The notes below the pieces were generated by a model that did no database searches, was not told where the DNA came from, and worked only from the letters and a program-made list of their open reading frames with translations. Shown piece after piece: positions 37,269 through 45,128 of a stretch of DNA of 64,000 nucleotides (positions within the stretch are counted from its first letter, which is position 1; every line of letters starts with the position of its first letter). The translations under genes were made by a program, and so were the position numbers. The stretch is taken from assembly GCA_025059775.1 (NCBI GenBank), contig JANXCW010000003.1, positions 144,284-208,283 on the forward strand. The letters are read 5' to 3'. The stretch is from Armatimonadota bacterium (GTDB taxonomy: Bacteria; Sysuimicrobiota; Sysuimicrobiia; Sysuimicrobiales; Sysuimicrobiaceae).

Positions 37269-38054
37269 TTAGGTACACGTGGCGATGTAGTTCAGGACTT
37301 CGGGTGTGGCGATGACCTGATAGGAGAAGACAAGATCCTGCCCTTCCGCCACCAGGTATCGGTCCTCGTAGTCCGTGAGGTGCAGTTCCAAGGCAGTGCG
37401 GTCGGAGGAGGTCACCAGGCAGCTTTCGGGTCTGCACCGGCTCTCTAGGGAGGCCCGTCCGTCCCGCACCTCCAGGTAGTCCCGGGTCCTCAACACGCCC
37501 ACGGTTCCCTTCCCAGCACGCACCTCCACCCGGAGGATGGTGCCGGGCACGAGCTGGTAGACGGGAAGCAACAGCCGCGTGCCCCGTATCTGAACCGTGC
37601 CCTGGTTGCGCACAAGGTTCTGGCCCCTGCGCAATCGGGCCATGGACTCCTCGACGGTGCCGGGCTCGTACCGGAGGACGGTCTCCCCGGGCTGCAGGTG
37701 ACGGAGGCGTACATAGAACGTACTCCCCGAGTCGCTCGCGAGCGGGTAGCGGAGGGCTTTCATGTGGGTGAACACCCGGGCGGTGCGGGGGATCTGCCCA
37801 GATCGGAACTGCGCGAGCTCGTTCGCGTCTCCCGTGTGCTCGTAGATCACCACCTCCACGAGTCCCTGGGTGTGCACCTCCAGCACTGTGCGCTCCCCCG
37901 GTCGCACCACCCGCTCTTGCACGGTATCTTCCCGGAAGACCAGGGTCTGCGCCCGGGCCTCCCCCCCTGAACCCTCTCCCCCGGAGAGGAGCATCTGGGA
38001 CGCGAGGAACCCGTTGAGCAGCAGCGCCAGGAGAAAAGCGGGCCACCGCACCAT
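37269..38054 (-). CDS. Secreted protein of unknown function in the sulfur cluster
   Basis: I do not recognise this 261-residue protein. It has a signal peptide (residues about 1-37, MVRWPAFLLALLLNGFLASQ, then a Gly-rich stretch ending ARAQT). The mature part is rich in beta-strand-like sequence with no membrane helix. Cys residues occur in SRCRPESCLVTSS and near the end (IATCT). It stands 11 bases upstream of fccB and downstream of the TusA-like gene on the same strand, so a role in periplasmic sulfur chemistry or complex assembly is plausible only by context. Confidence 0.7.
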   Translation of the reverse strand: MVRWPAFLLALLLNGFLASQMLLSGGEGSGGEARAQTLVFREDTVQERVVRPGERTVLEVHTQGLVEVVIYEHTGDANELAQFRSGQIPRTARVFTHMKALRYPLASDSGSTFYVRLRHLQPGETVLRYEPGTVEESMARLRRGQNLVRNQGTVQIRGTRLLLPVYQLVPGTILRVEVRAGKGTVGVLRTRDYLEVRDGRASLESRCRPESCLVTSSDRTALELHLTDYEDRYLVAEGQDLVFSYQVIATPEVLNYIATCT

Positions 38055-38072
38055 GGTCCTCCCTCCTTAGCC

Positions 38073-38345
38073 TTAGCGCATCCGGCGGATCCGGAACCGG
38101 TAGATCCCGTCCTGCCTCCCCAGGGGCTCGACCTCGTGGCCTGCCAGGTGGGCCCAGTTCCGGAGGTCGGCTTCGGCCTGGGGATCCGTTGCGAGCACCT
38201 CCAGCACCTGCCCAACGTGAAGGCCGCGGAGAGCTTCCTGGGTCTTCAAAAGCGGCAGGGGGCACAGCAGCCCCCGACAGTCCAGGACCGCGTCCGCGGG
38301 CCTTTCCGCCTCGGGTGCGGCCTTTTCCGGGATGTCCGTGCGCAT
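38073..38345 (-). CDS. tusA: TusA/SirA-family sulfur carrier protein
   Basis: The 90-residue protein holds the family motif DCRGLLCPLPLLKTQEAL, in which the Cys of CPxP carries persulfide sulfur. The C-terminal strand pattern (GQVLEVLATDPQAEADLRNWA) is also typical. In sulfur oxidisers TusA-like proteins deliver sulfane sulfur in the cytoplasm. Being the first gene of a minus-strand run that includes a YeeE-type transporter and FccB, it probably receives imported sulfur (inference). The 17-residue acidic N-terminal extension is unusual. Confidence 0.9.
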   Translation of the reverse strand: MRTDIPEKAAPEAERPADAVLDCRGLLCPLPLLKTQEALRGLHVGQVLEVLATDPQAEADLRNWAHLAGHEVEPLGRQDGIYRFRIRRMR

Positions 38346-38548
38346 GGGGCAACCCTCCAGGGAAACCTCGGTGTTTCGTACGGGATATCCGGGAAAGCGG
38401 GGGTGAGGCTAGGCGCGAAGCCCCTGCCCCCGCACAGGACAGATACACTGGCGGGGCGCGAAGAAGACCGTCACCTGTCGCCGGCTCACGATCCTAAGTT
38501 TACCGGGGGCCCCCGGGGAAGGGCAAGGCGGAAGTACAATGGGGGTGC
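38346..38548. other. Divergent intergenic region without a confident signal
   Basis: This 203-base gap separates the minus-strand sulfur operon from the plus-strand FAD oxidoreductase. It must contain the promoter for at least the former. I found no convincing sigma-70 pair. A GC palindrome (CCGGGGGCCCCCGG) lies near 38500-38515 and a TACAAT hexamer sits about 10 bases before the ATG at 38549. Confidence 0.5.
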
Positions 38549-39718
38549 ATGGCGCCTGCGGACGTGGTCATCATCGGCGGCGGGTGCATGGGAGCCAGCG
38601 TGGCCTTCCACCTGGCACGTCGCCTGCAGGGCAAGGTCCTTCTCCTCGAGCGGGACCGGGTAGGGATGGGGCCCACCGGCCGCACGGTGGGGATCATCCG
38701 GCTGCACTACTCCCACGAACCCCTCATCGCGCTTGCCCTGCGCAGCCTGGACGCGTTTGCACACTTCGGGATCCTCACGGGTCGCAGCGCGGACTTCACC
38801 CGCACGGGATTTTTGCTGCTGGTTCCGGAGGGGGAGTGGGAGGGGCTACTGGCCAACGTAGCGTTGCAGCGACGCCTGGGAGCCCGGGTGGAGCTCCTCA
38901 CCGCGGAGGAAGTGGTCCGGATGGACCCCAGGCTGAGCCCGGAGGGGATCGCGGGCGGAGCGTACGAGCCGGAGAGCGGGTTCGCGGACGGATACGCAAC
39001 CGCGACGGGCTTTGCGGCCGCAGCCCGGGAACGGGGCGTGGAGATCGAAGAGGGGGTCCGGGCGGAATCCCTCGAGGTGCGGAACGGAAGGATCGTGGGC
39101 GTGCAGACCTCCCGGGGAGCGGTGGGCACCGAAAGGGTTCTCGTGGCCGCGGGGCCATGGAGCGTGGATCTCCTGCGGCCCCTCGGCATCGAGCTCCCCA
39201 TCGTGGCGGCCCGGGAGCAGGTGGTGCACCTGGCACCTCCCCAGGCCTTCGGGCCTCTGCGGGTGGTCCTGGAGGACCTCGCCCTGGGCTTTTATGCGCG
39301 GCCTGAGACCGGAGGGACGGTGTTGGCGGGGGTGCTGGAGGAGGAGCCGGAGGAGATCGTGAACCCCGACGGATTTCACCCAGGCGTGGACTTGCACTTC
39401 GTGGAGCGGGTAGCTCGGGTGTGGAGCGCACGCTTTCCGCAAGCCCGGGAATCCCATTTCCTGGGGGGATATGCCAGCCTGTACGATGTCACCCCCGATT
39501 GGCAGCCCATCCTGGGCCCGGTGGAGGGAATCGAGGGGCTTTACCTGGCCGCGGGTTTTAGCGGGCACGGGTTTAAGCTCAGCCCAGCGCTTGGCGAGGA
39601 GCTGAGCCGGTGGTTGGTGGGGGAAGAGCCCACCGTGGACCTCGCAGCTTTCTCCCTCCGCCGGTTCCGGGAGGGGAAGCTCCTGCGGGGAAGACACCGG
39701 AAGGGGCTTCTCGGGTAG
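38549..39718 (+). CDS. FAD-dependent amine/amino-acid oxidoreductase (DAO family, sarcosine-oxidase-beta-like)
   Basis: The 389-residue protein begins with the dinucleotide-binding motif DVVIIGGGCMGASVAFHLAR and has the DAO-family features: VGMGPTGRTVGIIRLHYS near the flavin, a central AGPWSVDLLRPLG segment and a C-terminal GLYLAAGFSGHGFKLSPALG loop. It is closest in pattern to sarcosine oxidase beta and dimethylglycine dehydrogenase-like enzymes that oxidise secondary amines. No partner subunit is nearby, so the substrate is open. Its stop lies three bases from the stop of the convergent oxidase-like gene. Confidence 0.85.
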   Translation: MAPADVVIIGGGCMGASVAFHLARRLQGKVLLLERDRVGMGPTGRTVGIIRLHYSHEPLIALALRSLDAFAHFGILTGRSADFTRTGFLLLVPEGEWEGLLANVALQRRLGARVELLTAEEVVRMDPRLSPEGIAGGAYEPESGFADGYATATGFAAAARERGVEIEEGVRAESLEVRNGRIVGVQTSRGAVGTERVLVAAGPWSVDLLRPLGIELPIVAAREQVVHLAPPQAFGPLRVVLEDLALGFYARPETGGTVLAGVLEEEPEEIVNPDGFHPGVDLHFVERVARVWSARFPQARESHFLGGYASLYDVTPDWQPILGPVEGIEGLYLAAGFSGHGFKLSPALGEELSRWLVGEEPTVDLAAFSLRRFREGKLLRGRHRKGLLG

Positions 39719-39720
39719 GC

Positions 39721-41014
39721 CTATGGTTCCTGCAGGAGGATCGGGGTCGGGGCGGGTGAGCCCACCCCACCCCGCAGGGACCGCCAGGCCGAGATCAGGA
39801 ACCATCCGCCCCCGCAGGCGGCGAGCACACCGGAGATGGCCAGGAGGGTGAGGGGAAGGGTCCACGGGTGCGGGCCCGACAGGTAGGCCTTGCGGGGCAT
39901 CCCGGATCCCGCGGCCACCAGCAGCGCGGCCACCGTGAGTACGGCTCCGCTTCCGAAAAGGTGCAGCTGAGCCCTGCCTGCGCGCGGCAGGACCTCGCAC
40001 CCGTTTTCCTCCAGAATCCGGTACACCATGCCCACGAAGGCGGTGGTGACCCCGCCTACCAGCATGGCATGGTAGTGGGCGGTGATCCGGAGGGTCTGGG
40101 CAGCACCGATCGGTGCGAGGATCCCGCCCAGCAGGTACAGCCCCACGGACCACTCCAAGGCCGACCGCTCAAGAAGGCCACCGGGCCGCGGGGGGAGCGC
40201 TGCGGATACGCTGTACAAGCACCCAAAGGTGCACCAGGGTGGGGACACTCAGGCCAAGGCCCAAAGCCGCGTTTTTCAGGCTCCAATCCGGCATGCCGGA
40301 TGGGTCGGGTGCCAAGTACAGCAGGGAGGGGAGAAAGGCGAGGAGGCCGGAGAGGGCGTAGGCGGTGCGCACCGGGGATCTGTGCGTAGGCGCGATCCTC
40401 CATCCGGCCTCTGCCAGGGCATGCCAGGCGAGGGCCAGGGCCGTCACGTACACGAACTGCAAGGCGTGCCCCGCTCCCCACAGGGCCGCCTGCGGGTGGT
40501 CCCCTCCCACTCTCAGAAGACCTACTACGGCCCCCAAGAGCGTGGCCCCATACGCCAGGGCCAGGCATCTGGCACCCCATCGGGGAGTCTCCGGGCACGC
40601 CGCCCGTGCAAGCGGCGCAAGCGCCAGGAGGACTCCGAAGGCCAGGAAGAGGTATCCCGCCCAATACAGGGGGGAAGCCACGAACGGCAGGTAGTCCACC
40701 ACCACGGGCCGACCGGGGAGCGCAAGTCCCGCGAGCAGGCACCCGAAGCCCAGGGCGGCCAGACGCAGACCCGATGTGGGCGGTCGGAGGCACGACAGAT
40801 GGAGGGCCACCGCGGTGCTGCACCCCAGCAGCCACACCACCAGGGAGAAGGTGACGTGCCCCACCAGGGTCTTGTAGAAGGCCTCAGGAGGAATCCCGTG
40901 TGCAAACAGCGGTAGCCTTCCTCCGGTGATGAGAACGGCCAGCACGCCCGCCGTGGCCGCGGCGGCAAGACTGAGCCTCACCCACTCCACCACGCCGCGG
41001 CCGTTGGCATCCAT
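39721..41014 (-). pseudogene. Heme-copper-oxidase-like subunit I, one frameshift
   Basis: Two frames join near 40190-40200, beside a run of six G, to give one membrane protein of about 430 residues from ATG 41014. Histidines expected of the superfamily are present: YKTLVGHVTFSLVVWLLG (low-spin heme, helix II), WGAGHALQFVYVTALALAW (copper site, helix VI) and RITAHYHAMLVGGVTTAF (helix X heme pair). The HPEVY motif and the double His of canonical oxidases are absent (VPTLVHLWV has one). It may be an atypical NO reductase-like or oxidase-like protein. The homopolymer break could be a sequencing error. Confidence 0.6.
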
Positions 41015-41021
41015 GCGTCCC

Positions 41022-42374
41022 TCAGTGCCCGATGGGCCACGAGCGGGACAGGTTCCAGTAGTTGCCCAGGTACATGAAGACGAAGAAAGCCGCGAACAGC
41101 AGACACAGGACGAAGGTGCCGGGGACCGCGGGAACTTCCCTTGCCCCGTGTCCTGGGTTGCCGCCGAGCGGCAGCGCGTACTGCCGGCGCAGTTCGTCGT
41201 CGGTAAGCCGCTTTCCGAGCAGGACCGTGGCCACCACCAGGACCACGAACGGGGCACCGCCCAGCAGGGCCAGTATCCCCCCGACCCCGGCCACCGCCAG
41301 GAGTCGGTAGACCTCGTCCGGCCATGCGAAGGCCAAGGGCAACCCCCGGAACCGGAAGATGTCCGGCTGCTTGCGGGGAAGTCCGTACCGGACGCCCAGC
41401 TGCAGGTAGGCCAGAACCAGGAGGCCGACGCCGACCCCGAACAGCCACGGCTGCCACCGGGCCCAACGCTCCCCCACCACACGGCGGTTGATCCACTTCC
41501 ACCCCACGGACAGCGCCCCGCTGGGCTCTGTTTGCAGGTGGTGGGCGCTCCCCAGGTTGATGGCGACCAGGTACAGGACGAAAGCCGCGCGAGACACCTT
41601 CTCGCTCGGCGTGCGGCCGCCCACGGTGAGCTGCGCCAGCAGGTACCACACCGCTACCGTGGCAGCCAGGTTGATTTGCTGGGACGGATGGGCAAAACCC
41701 CAGTACACCAGCTTCCAGAGGAATGGATCCAGGTGCGCCAGCAGCCCCGCGGACCACGGCAAGGCAGGTACGAAGACCAGCGCGCCCACCAGCAGGGTGG
41801 CCACCGCCAGCACCGCGCCCACGGTATCCGCCACGCTCACGTCCTCGCACCCCATCTCCAGCAACTCCAGGGCGATCCTCCGGACGGTCCGCGGATCCGC
41901 CCGGCCGCTGTAGGGGCACCACCACGCCACGCTGATGTAGCCGCGCACCGACATCCCTTCTCGGTGCGCTTCCCGTACCACCTCCCGGAAGGTCCGCAAA
42001 GACGCCTCCACCGTCATCCCCAGATTGGCCTGGGCGAAGGCGTCCGTGGCCGCGGTGAACACCGCAATGGTCCGGACCCCGCAGGCGACGGCCCGTTGCA
42101 ATCCCCGCAGGTTTGGAACCAGCGCGATGTGGTGGACTCCTTCCCGCGGCCGCAGGCGGTGCACCACCTCCTCCGTGTCCGCCATCTGAGGTACCCGATC
42201 TGGCCGCACGAACGACCCCACCTCGATCCACCGCAGCCCTGCCTCCGCCAGGGCCTCGATGAAGGCCACCTTGACGTCCGTGGGGAGGATCTCGGGCTCG
42301 TTCTGGAGGCCGTCCCGGGGGCCCACCTCCACCACCCGGACGGTAGAGGGAAGGGAATCGAGGGGAACGGTCAT
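41022..42374 (-). CDS. Chimeric frame: N-terminal HMG-CoA lyase joined to partial B-type heme-copper oxidase
   Basis: One open frame of 450 residues holds two unrelated pieces. Residues 1 to about 187 are HMG-CoA lyase (VEVGPRDGLQNEPEILPT; IEVGSFVRPDRVPQMADTEE), the last leucine-degradation enzyme, cut at SVADTVG before its catalytic His and Cys loops. From about 188 the sequence is a heme-copper oxidase: helix VI with YWGFAHPSQQINLA and helix VII with NLGSAHHLQTEPSG. Helices I-IV are missing, and near residue 295 the sequence jumps to the end region (GERWARWQPWLFG, YGLPRKQPD), losing the helix X heme ligands. Neither part can be an active enzyme as it stands. A deletion junction or an assembly misjoin near 41813 must be involved. 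Confidence 0.7.
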   Translation of the reverse strand: MTVPLDSLPSTVRVVEVGPRDGLQNEPEILPTDVKVAFIEALAEAGLRWIEVGSFVRPDRVPQMADTEEVVHRLRPREGVHHIALVPNLRGLQRAVACGVRTIAVFTAATDAFAQANLGMTVEASLRTFREVVREAHREGMSVRGYISVAWWCPYSGRADPRTVRRIALELLEMGCEDVSVADTVGAVLAVATLLVGALVFVPALPWSAGLLAHLDPFLWKLVYWGFAHPSQQINLAATVAVWYLLAQLTVGGRTPSEKVSRAAFVLYLVAINLGSAHHLQTEPSGALSVGWKWINRRVVGERWARWQPWLFGVGVGLLVLAYLQLGVRYGLPRKQPDIFRFRGLPLAFAWPDEVYRLLAVAGVGGILALLGGAPFVVLVVATVLLGKRLTDDELRRQYALPLGGNPGHGAREVPAVPGTFVLCLLFAAFFVFMYLGNYWNLSRSWPIGH

Positions 42375-42868
42375 GGGAGCAGTTCCAGCTCCACCACCGC
42401 GGCTCCGCCCGCCACCTGCGATCCGGGCTCCACCCGGATGGCCACCACCCGGGCCCTCACCGGAGCCCGCATGACGGTCTCCATCTTCATGGCCTCCAGG
42501 ACATACAGCGGTTCACCATGCTCCACCACCTACCCGGCCTGCACGAGGATGCGGGTCACCACTCCGGGCATGGGCGCCCCTAAGTTCGGACGGAAGGACT
42601 CGGGTTCCGGGCTGCGCACCGAGACCTCGTGGACAAACGTGTGGGTCTCGCCATCCAGGTGCAGGTTGTGGCGGTCGCCTTCGGAGGCGAAGTGTACAAG
42701 CCACCGCCTCTCACCCGCGACGACCGCGTAGGCGTTCGGCCCCACCGGCCGGATCCGAAACGAGAACTCCCGGCCGTCCGCAAATACCCGGATCGTAGGG
42801 GATTCCTCCAGGACCTCCACCTCCACCACCCGCTCGCGCCACCGGAGCACGAACCGTTCCTGCCTCAT
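42371..42868 (-). pseudogene. Biotin carboxyl carrier protein with internal stop
   Basis: From ATG 42868 the frame gives a carrier subunit (FVLRWRERVVEVEVLEE, then NLGAPMPGVVTRILVQAG), is interrupted by TAG at 42530-42532, and continues in the same frame with VVEHGEPLYVLEAMKMETVM to TGA 42371. The biotin-accepting Lys (codon 42485-42487) thus lies after the stop. GAG to TAG is the simplest change, a substitution and not an indel. The ends overlap the biotin carboxylase stop and the HMG-CoA lyase start (ATGA), so operon structure is preserved. As read, the product cannot carry biotin. Confidence 0.78.
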
Positions 42869-44341
42869 CCGAGCCTCCAGCTCCGCAGTCGATCCCAGGG
42901 ATCCACAAACCCCTGCGGTAGCCGCGGGGCGGTCTTTGCCAGGCCGTAACCGGAGAGGACGGCGGCCAGGGCGAAGAGCGCCTCCGTGGGAGGATGTGGG
43001 TGCCAATCTGCGAAGTGGTCCGTGAGGAACGCGGTGGGGAGGTCGCCGGACTGAAAGGCGGGATGATCCAGCACGTCCCGCAGGAACGCGAGGTTCGTGG
43101 TGGGCCCGAGGATCACGTAGGAGGCAAGGGCCTGTCGGAGGCGCGCGATGGCGGCGGGACGGTCCGGGCCCAGGCGATGACCTTGGAGAGCAGGGGATCG
43201 TAGGAGACGGAAACCCTCTGGCCCGTTCGGATCCCGGAATCGATGCGCACTCCCGGGAGATGTGGTTCTACAGGTGCAGGATGGTTCCCGCGGAAGGTGC
43301 GAAGCCCCGCTCTGGATCCTCCGCGTACACCCGCGCCTCCATGGCCCATCCCCGCAGGACCACCCCCTCTTGCCGCAGCGTCAGGGCCTCTTCTGCGGCG
43401 ATCCGCAGCTGCTGGTGCACCAAGTCCACACCCGTCACGAGTTCTGTTACGGGATGCTCTACCTGGAGCCGGGCGTTCACCTCGAGGAAGGCGAAGTTCT
43501 CCTCCCCGTCCACCAGGAACTCCACGGTTCCCGCGTTCACGTACCCCGCTTCCCGCATCAGCCGCAGGGCCGCCCGCGCAAGCCGCCCGCGGAGCTCCGG
43601 ATCGAGCGCCACGGAGGGTGCCTCCTCCAGCACCTTCTGGTACCGGCGCTGCACGGAGCACTCCCGCTCCCCCAGATGCACCGCGTTCCCGTACCGGTCC
43701 AGGAGAACCTGCACCTCGATGTGCCGTGGCCGCTCCAGGTACCGTTCCAGCAGGAGTGCGTCGGTGCCGAAGGCAGCCAGAGCCTCCCGTCGGGCGCCGG
43801 GGAGGGCTTCTCGGAGCTCCTCGGGGTTGTGCACCACCCGCATGCCCCTTCCGCCTCCTCCTGCTGCGGCTTTGAGCAGGGGCGGAAATCCGACCCGCTG
43901 CGCCTGGCGAAGGGCCTCCTCGTCCCGCACGGGGCGGTCGGTGCCCGCAAGTACAGGCACTCCCAACCGTGCCGCCAACCGCCGGACCGCGGCCTTGTCT
44001 GCCACAGCCTCCAGAACCTCAGGAGGTGGGCCGATGAAAGCGATCCCCGCTTCCCGACAGGCCGCGGCGAACTCCGGGTTCTCCGCCAGAAACCCGTATC
44101 CGGGGTGGATGGCCTCCGCGCCCGTGGCCCTGGCCGCGTCCAGGATCCGCCCGATGTGGAGGTAGGACTGCTCCGGCTCCGCGGGGCCGATCGGCACCGC
44201 CTCCTCCGCCAGCCACACGTGGAGGCTATCTTCGTCTGCCTCCGAGTACACGGCCACCGTGCGGATCCCCAGCTCCCGGCAGGCCCGGAGGATGCGGACC
44301 GCGATCTCGCCCCGATTGGCCACCAGGACCTTCCGGAACAT
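42865..44341 (-). pseudogene. Biotin carboxylase subunit of methylcrotonyl-CoA carboxylase, two frameshifts
   Basis: ATG 44341 starts FRKVLVANRGEIAVRILRAC, the standard biotin carboxylase N-terminus. ATP-grasp motifs follow (KAAAGGGGRGMRVV, EVNARLQVEHPVTEL, biotin-carboxylase ARVYAEDPERGFAPSAGTI). Near 43272 the frame breaks at GTILHL; adding one G restores EPHLPGVRIDSG. Near 43172 one missing G in a GGGG run breaks it again before ARLRQALASYVILGPTTNLAF. The remaining frame runs to 42865. Joined, the protein is about 490 residues. With the carboxyltransferase and hydratase upstream it belongs to leucine degradation (LiuD role). Confidence 0.78.
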
Positions 44342-45113
44342 CACCGGTCCATCCAGGCGGGCGGCCGCTTCTCCAAAAACGCCCGCATCCCTTCCTGTGC
44401 CTCCGGGCCCGCCCGCAGTTCTGCGAGGAGCTCCACCGCAAACCGCCGCGCCTCCTCCCACGGCAGGGAAGGGACCGCTCCGAACAACTGCTTCACCGCG
44501 GCCAGGGCCCGCGGACCCGCGGCCAGCAGCGCGTTTCCCCAGCCCTCGATCACCTCGTCCACGTCCGGGCTCACCTCGTGCACGAGGCCCATCGCCTGTG
44601 CCTGCTCCGCAGCGAACCGCTGTCCCAGAAGGGCCGCCCCCAGGAGCGGTTCACCCGGCGCAAGGGGAAGGGAAGGATCATGGCGGGGGCAAGTCCCAGG
44701 CGCACCTCCGGCAAGCCGAACACCGCACCCGGGTGGGCCACAGCGAGATCGCAGGCCGCCCCCAGCCCCACCCCGCCGCCCAGGGTCGGCCCGTGCACCC
44801 GGGCGATCACGGGCTTGGGGCAGTCCGCGATGGCCTCCAGCATGATGAACAGACGCTCCGCGTCCCGGCGGTTTTCATCCGGTGGAGCATGCCAGGAGGT
44901 CAGCATCCTGCGAATATCCGCACCCGCGCAGAAGGAGGGGCCTTCCGCCGCCAGCACGATGTACCGCACATGTTCTTTTTCTTTCTTCCCGATCTCCCGG
45001 AACGCTTGTGTGAGAGCATCCATGAGCTCCGGGGAAAGAGCGTTGTGGACCTCCGACCGCGTCAGGGTGATCACCGTGCGCGGCCCCTCCTCCTGCACGC
45101 GAATCGGTGGCAT
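44341..45113 (-). pseudogene. Enoyl-CoA hydratase (methylglutaconyl-CoA hydratase), one frameshift
   Basis: The crotonase fold is evident: VHNALSPELMDALT, AEGPSFCAGADIRRM (oxyanion hole) and HGPTLGGGVGLGAACDLAVA, EVRLGLAPAMI. After RRV near 44656 the frame is lost; one extra G (GTGG for GTG) would restore EPLLGAALLGQRF and lead into AMGLVHEVSPDVDEV. Its stop overlaps the biotin carboxylase start. Context between the methylcrotonyl-CoA carboxylase subunits suggests methylglutaconyl-CoA hydratase (LiuC). Confidence 0.78.
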
Positions 45114-45128
45114 CCGCTTCCTCCGTGG

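Noticed and set aside
41813-42374. Annotation of 41022-42374 simply as HMG-CoA lyase
   Set aside because: Only the first ~187 residues match; the catalytic His and Cys part is absent and replaced by membrane helices of an oxidase.
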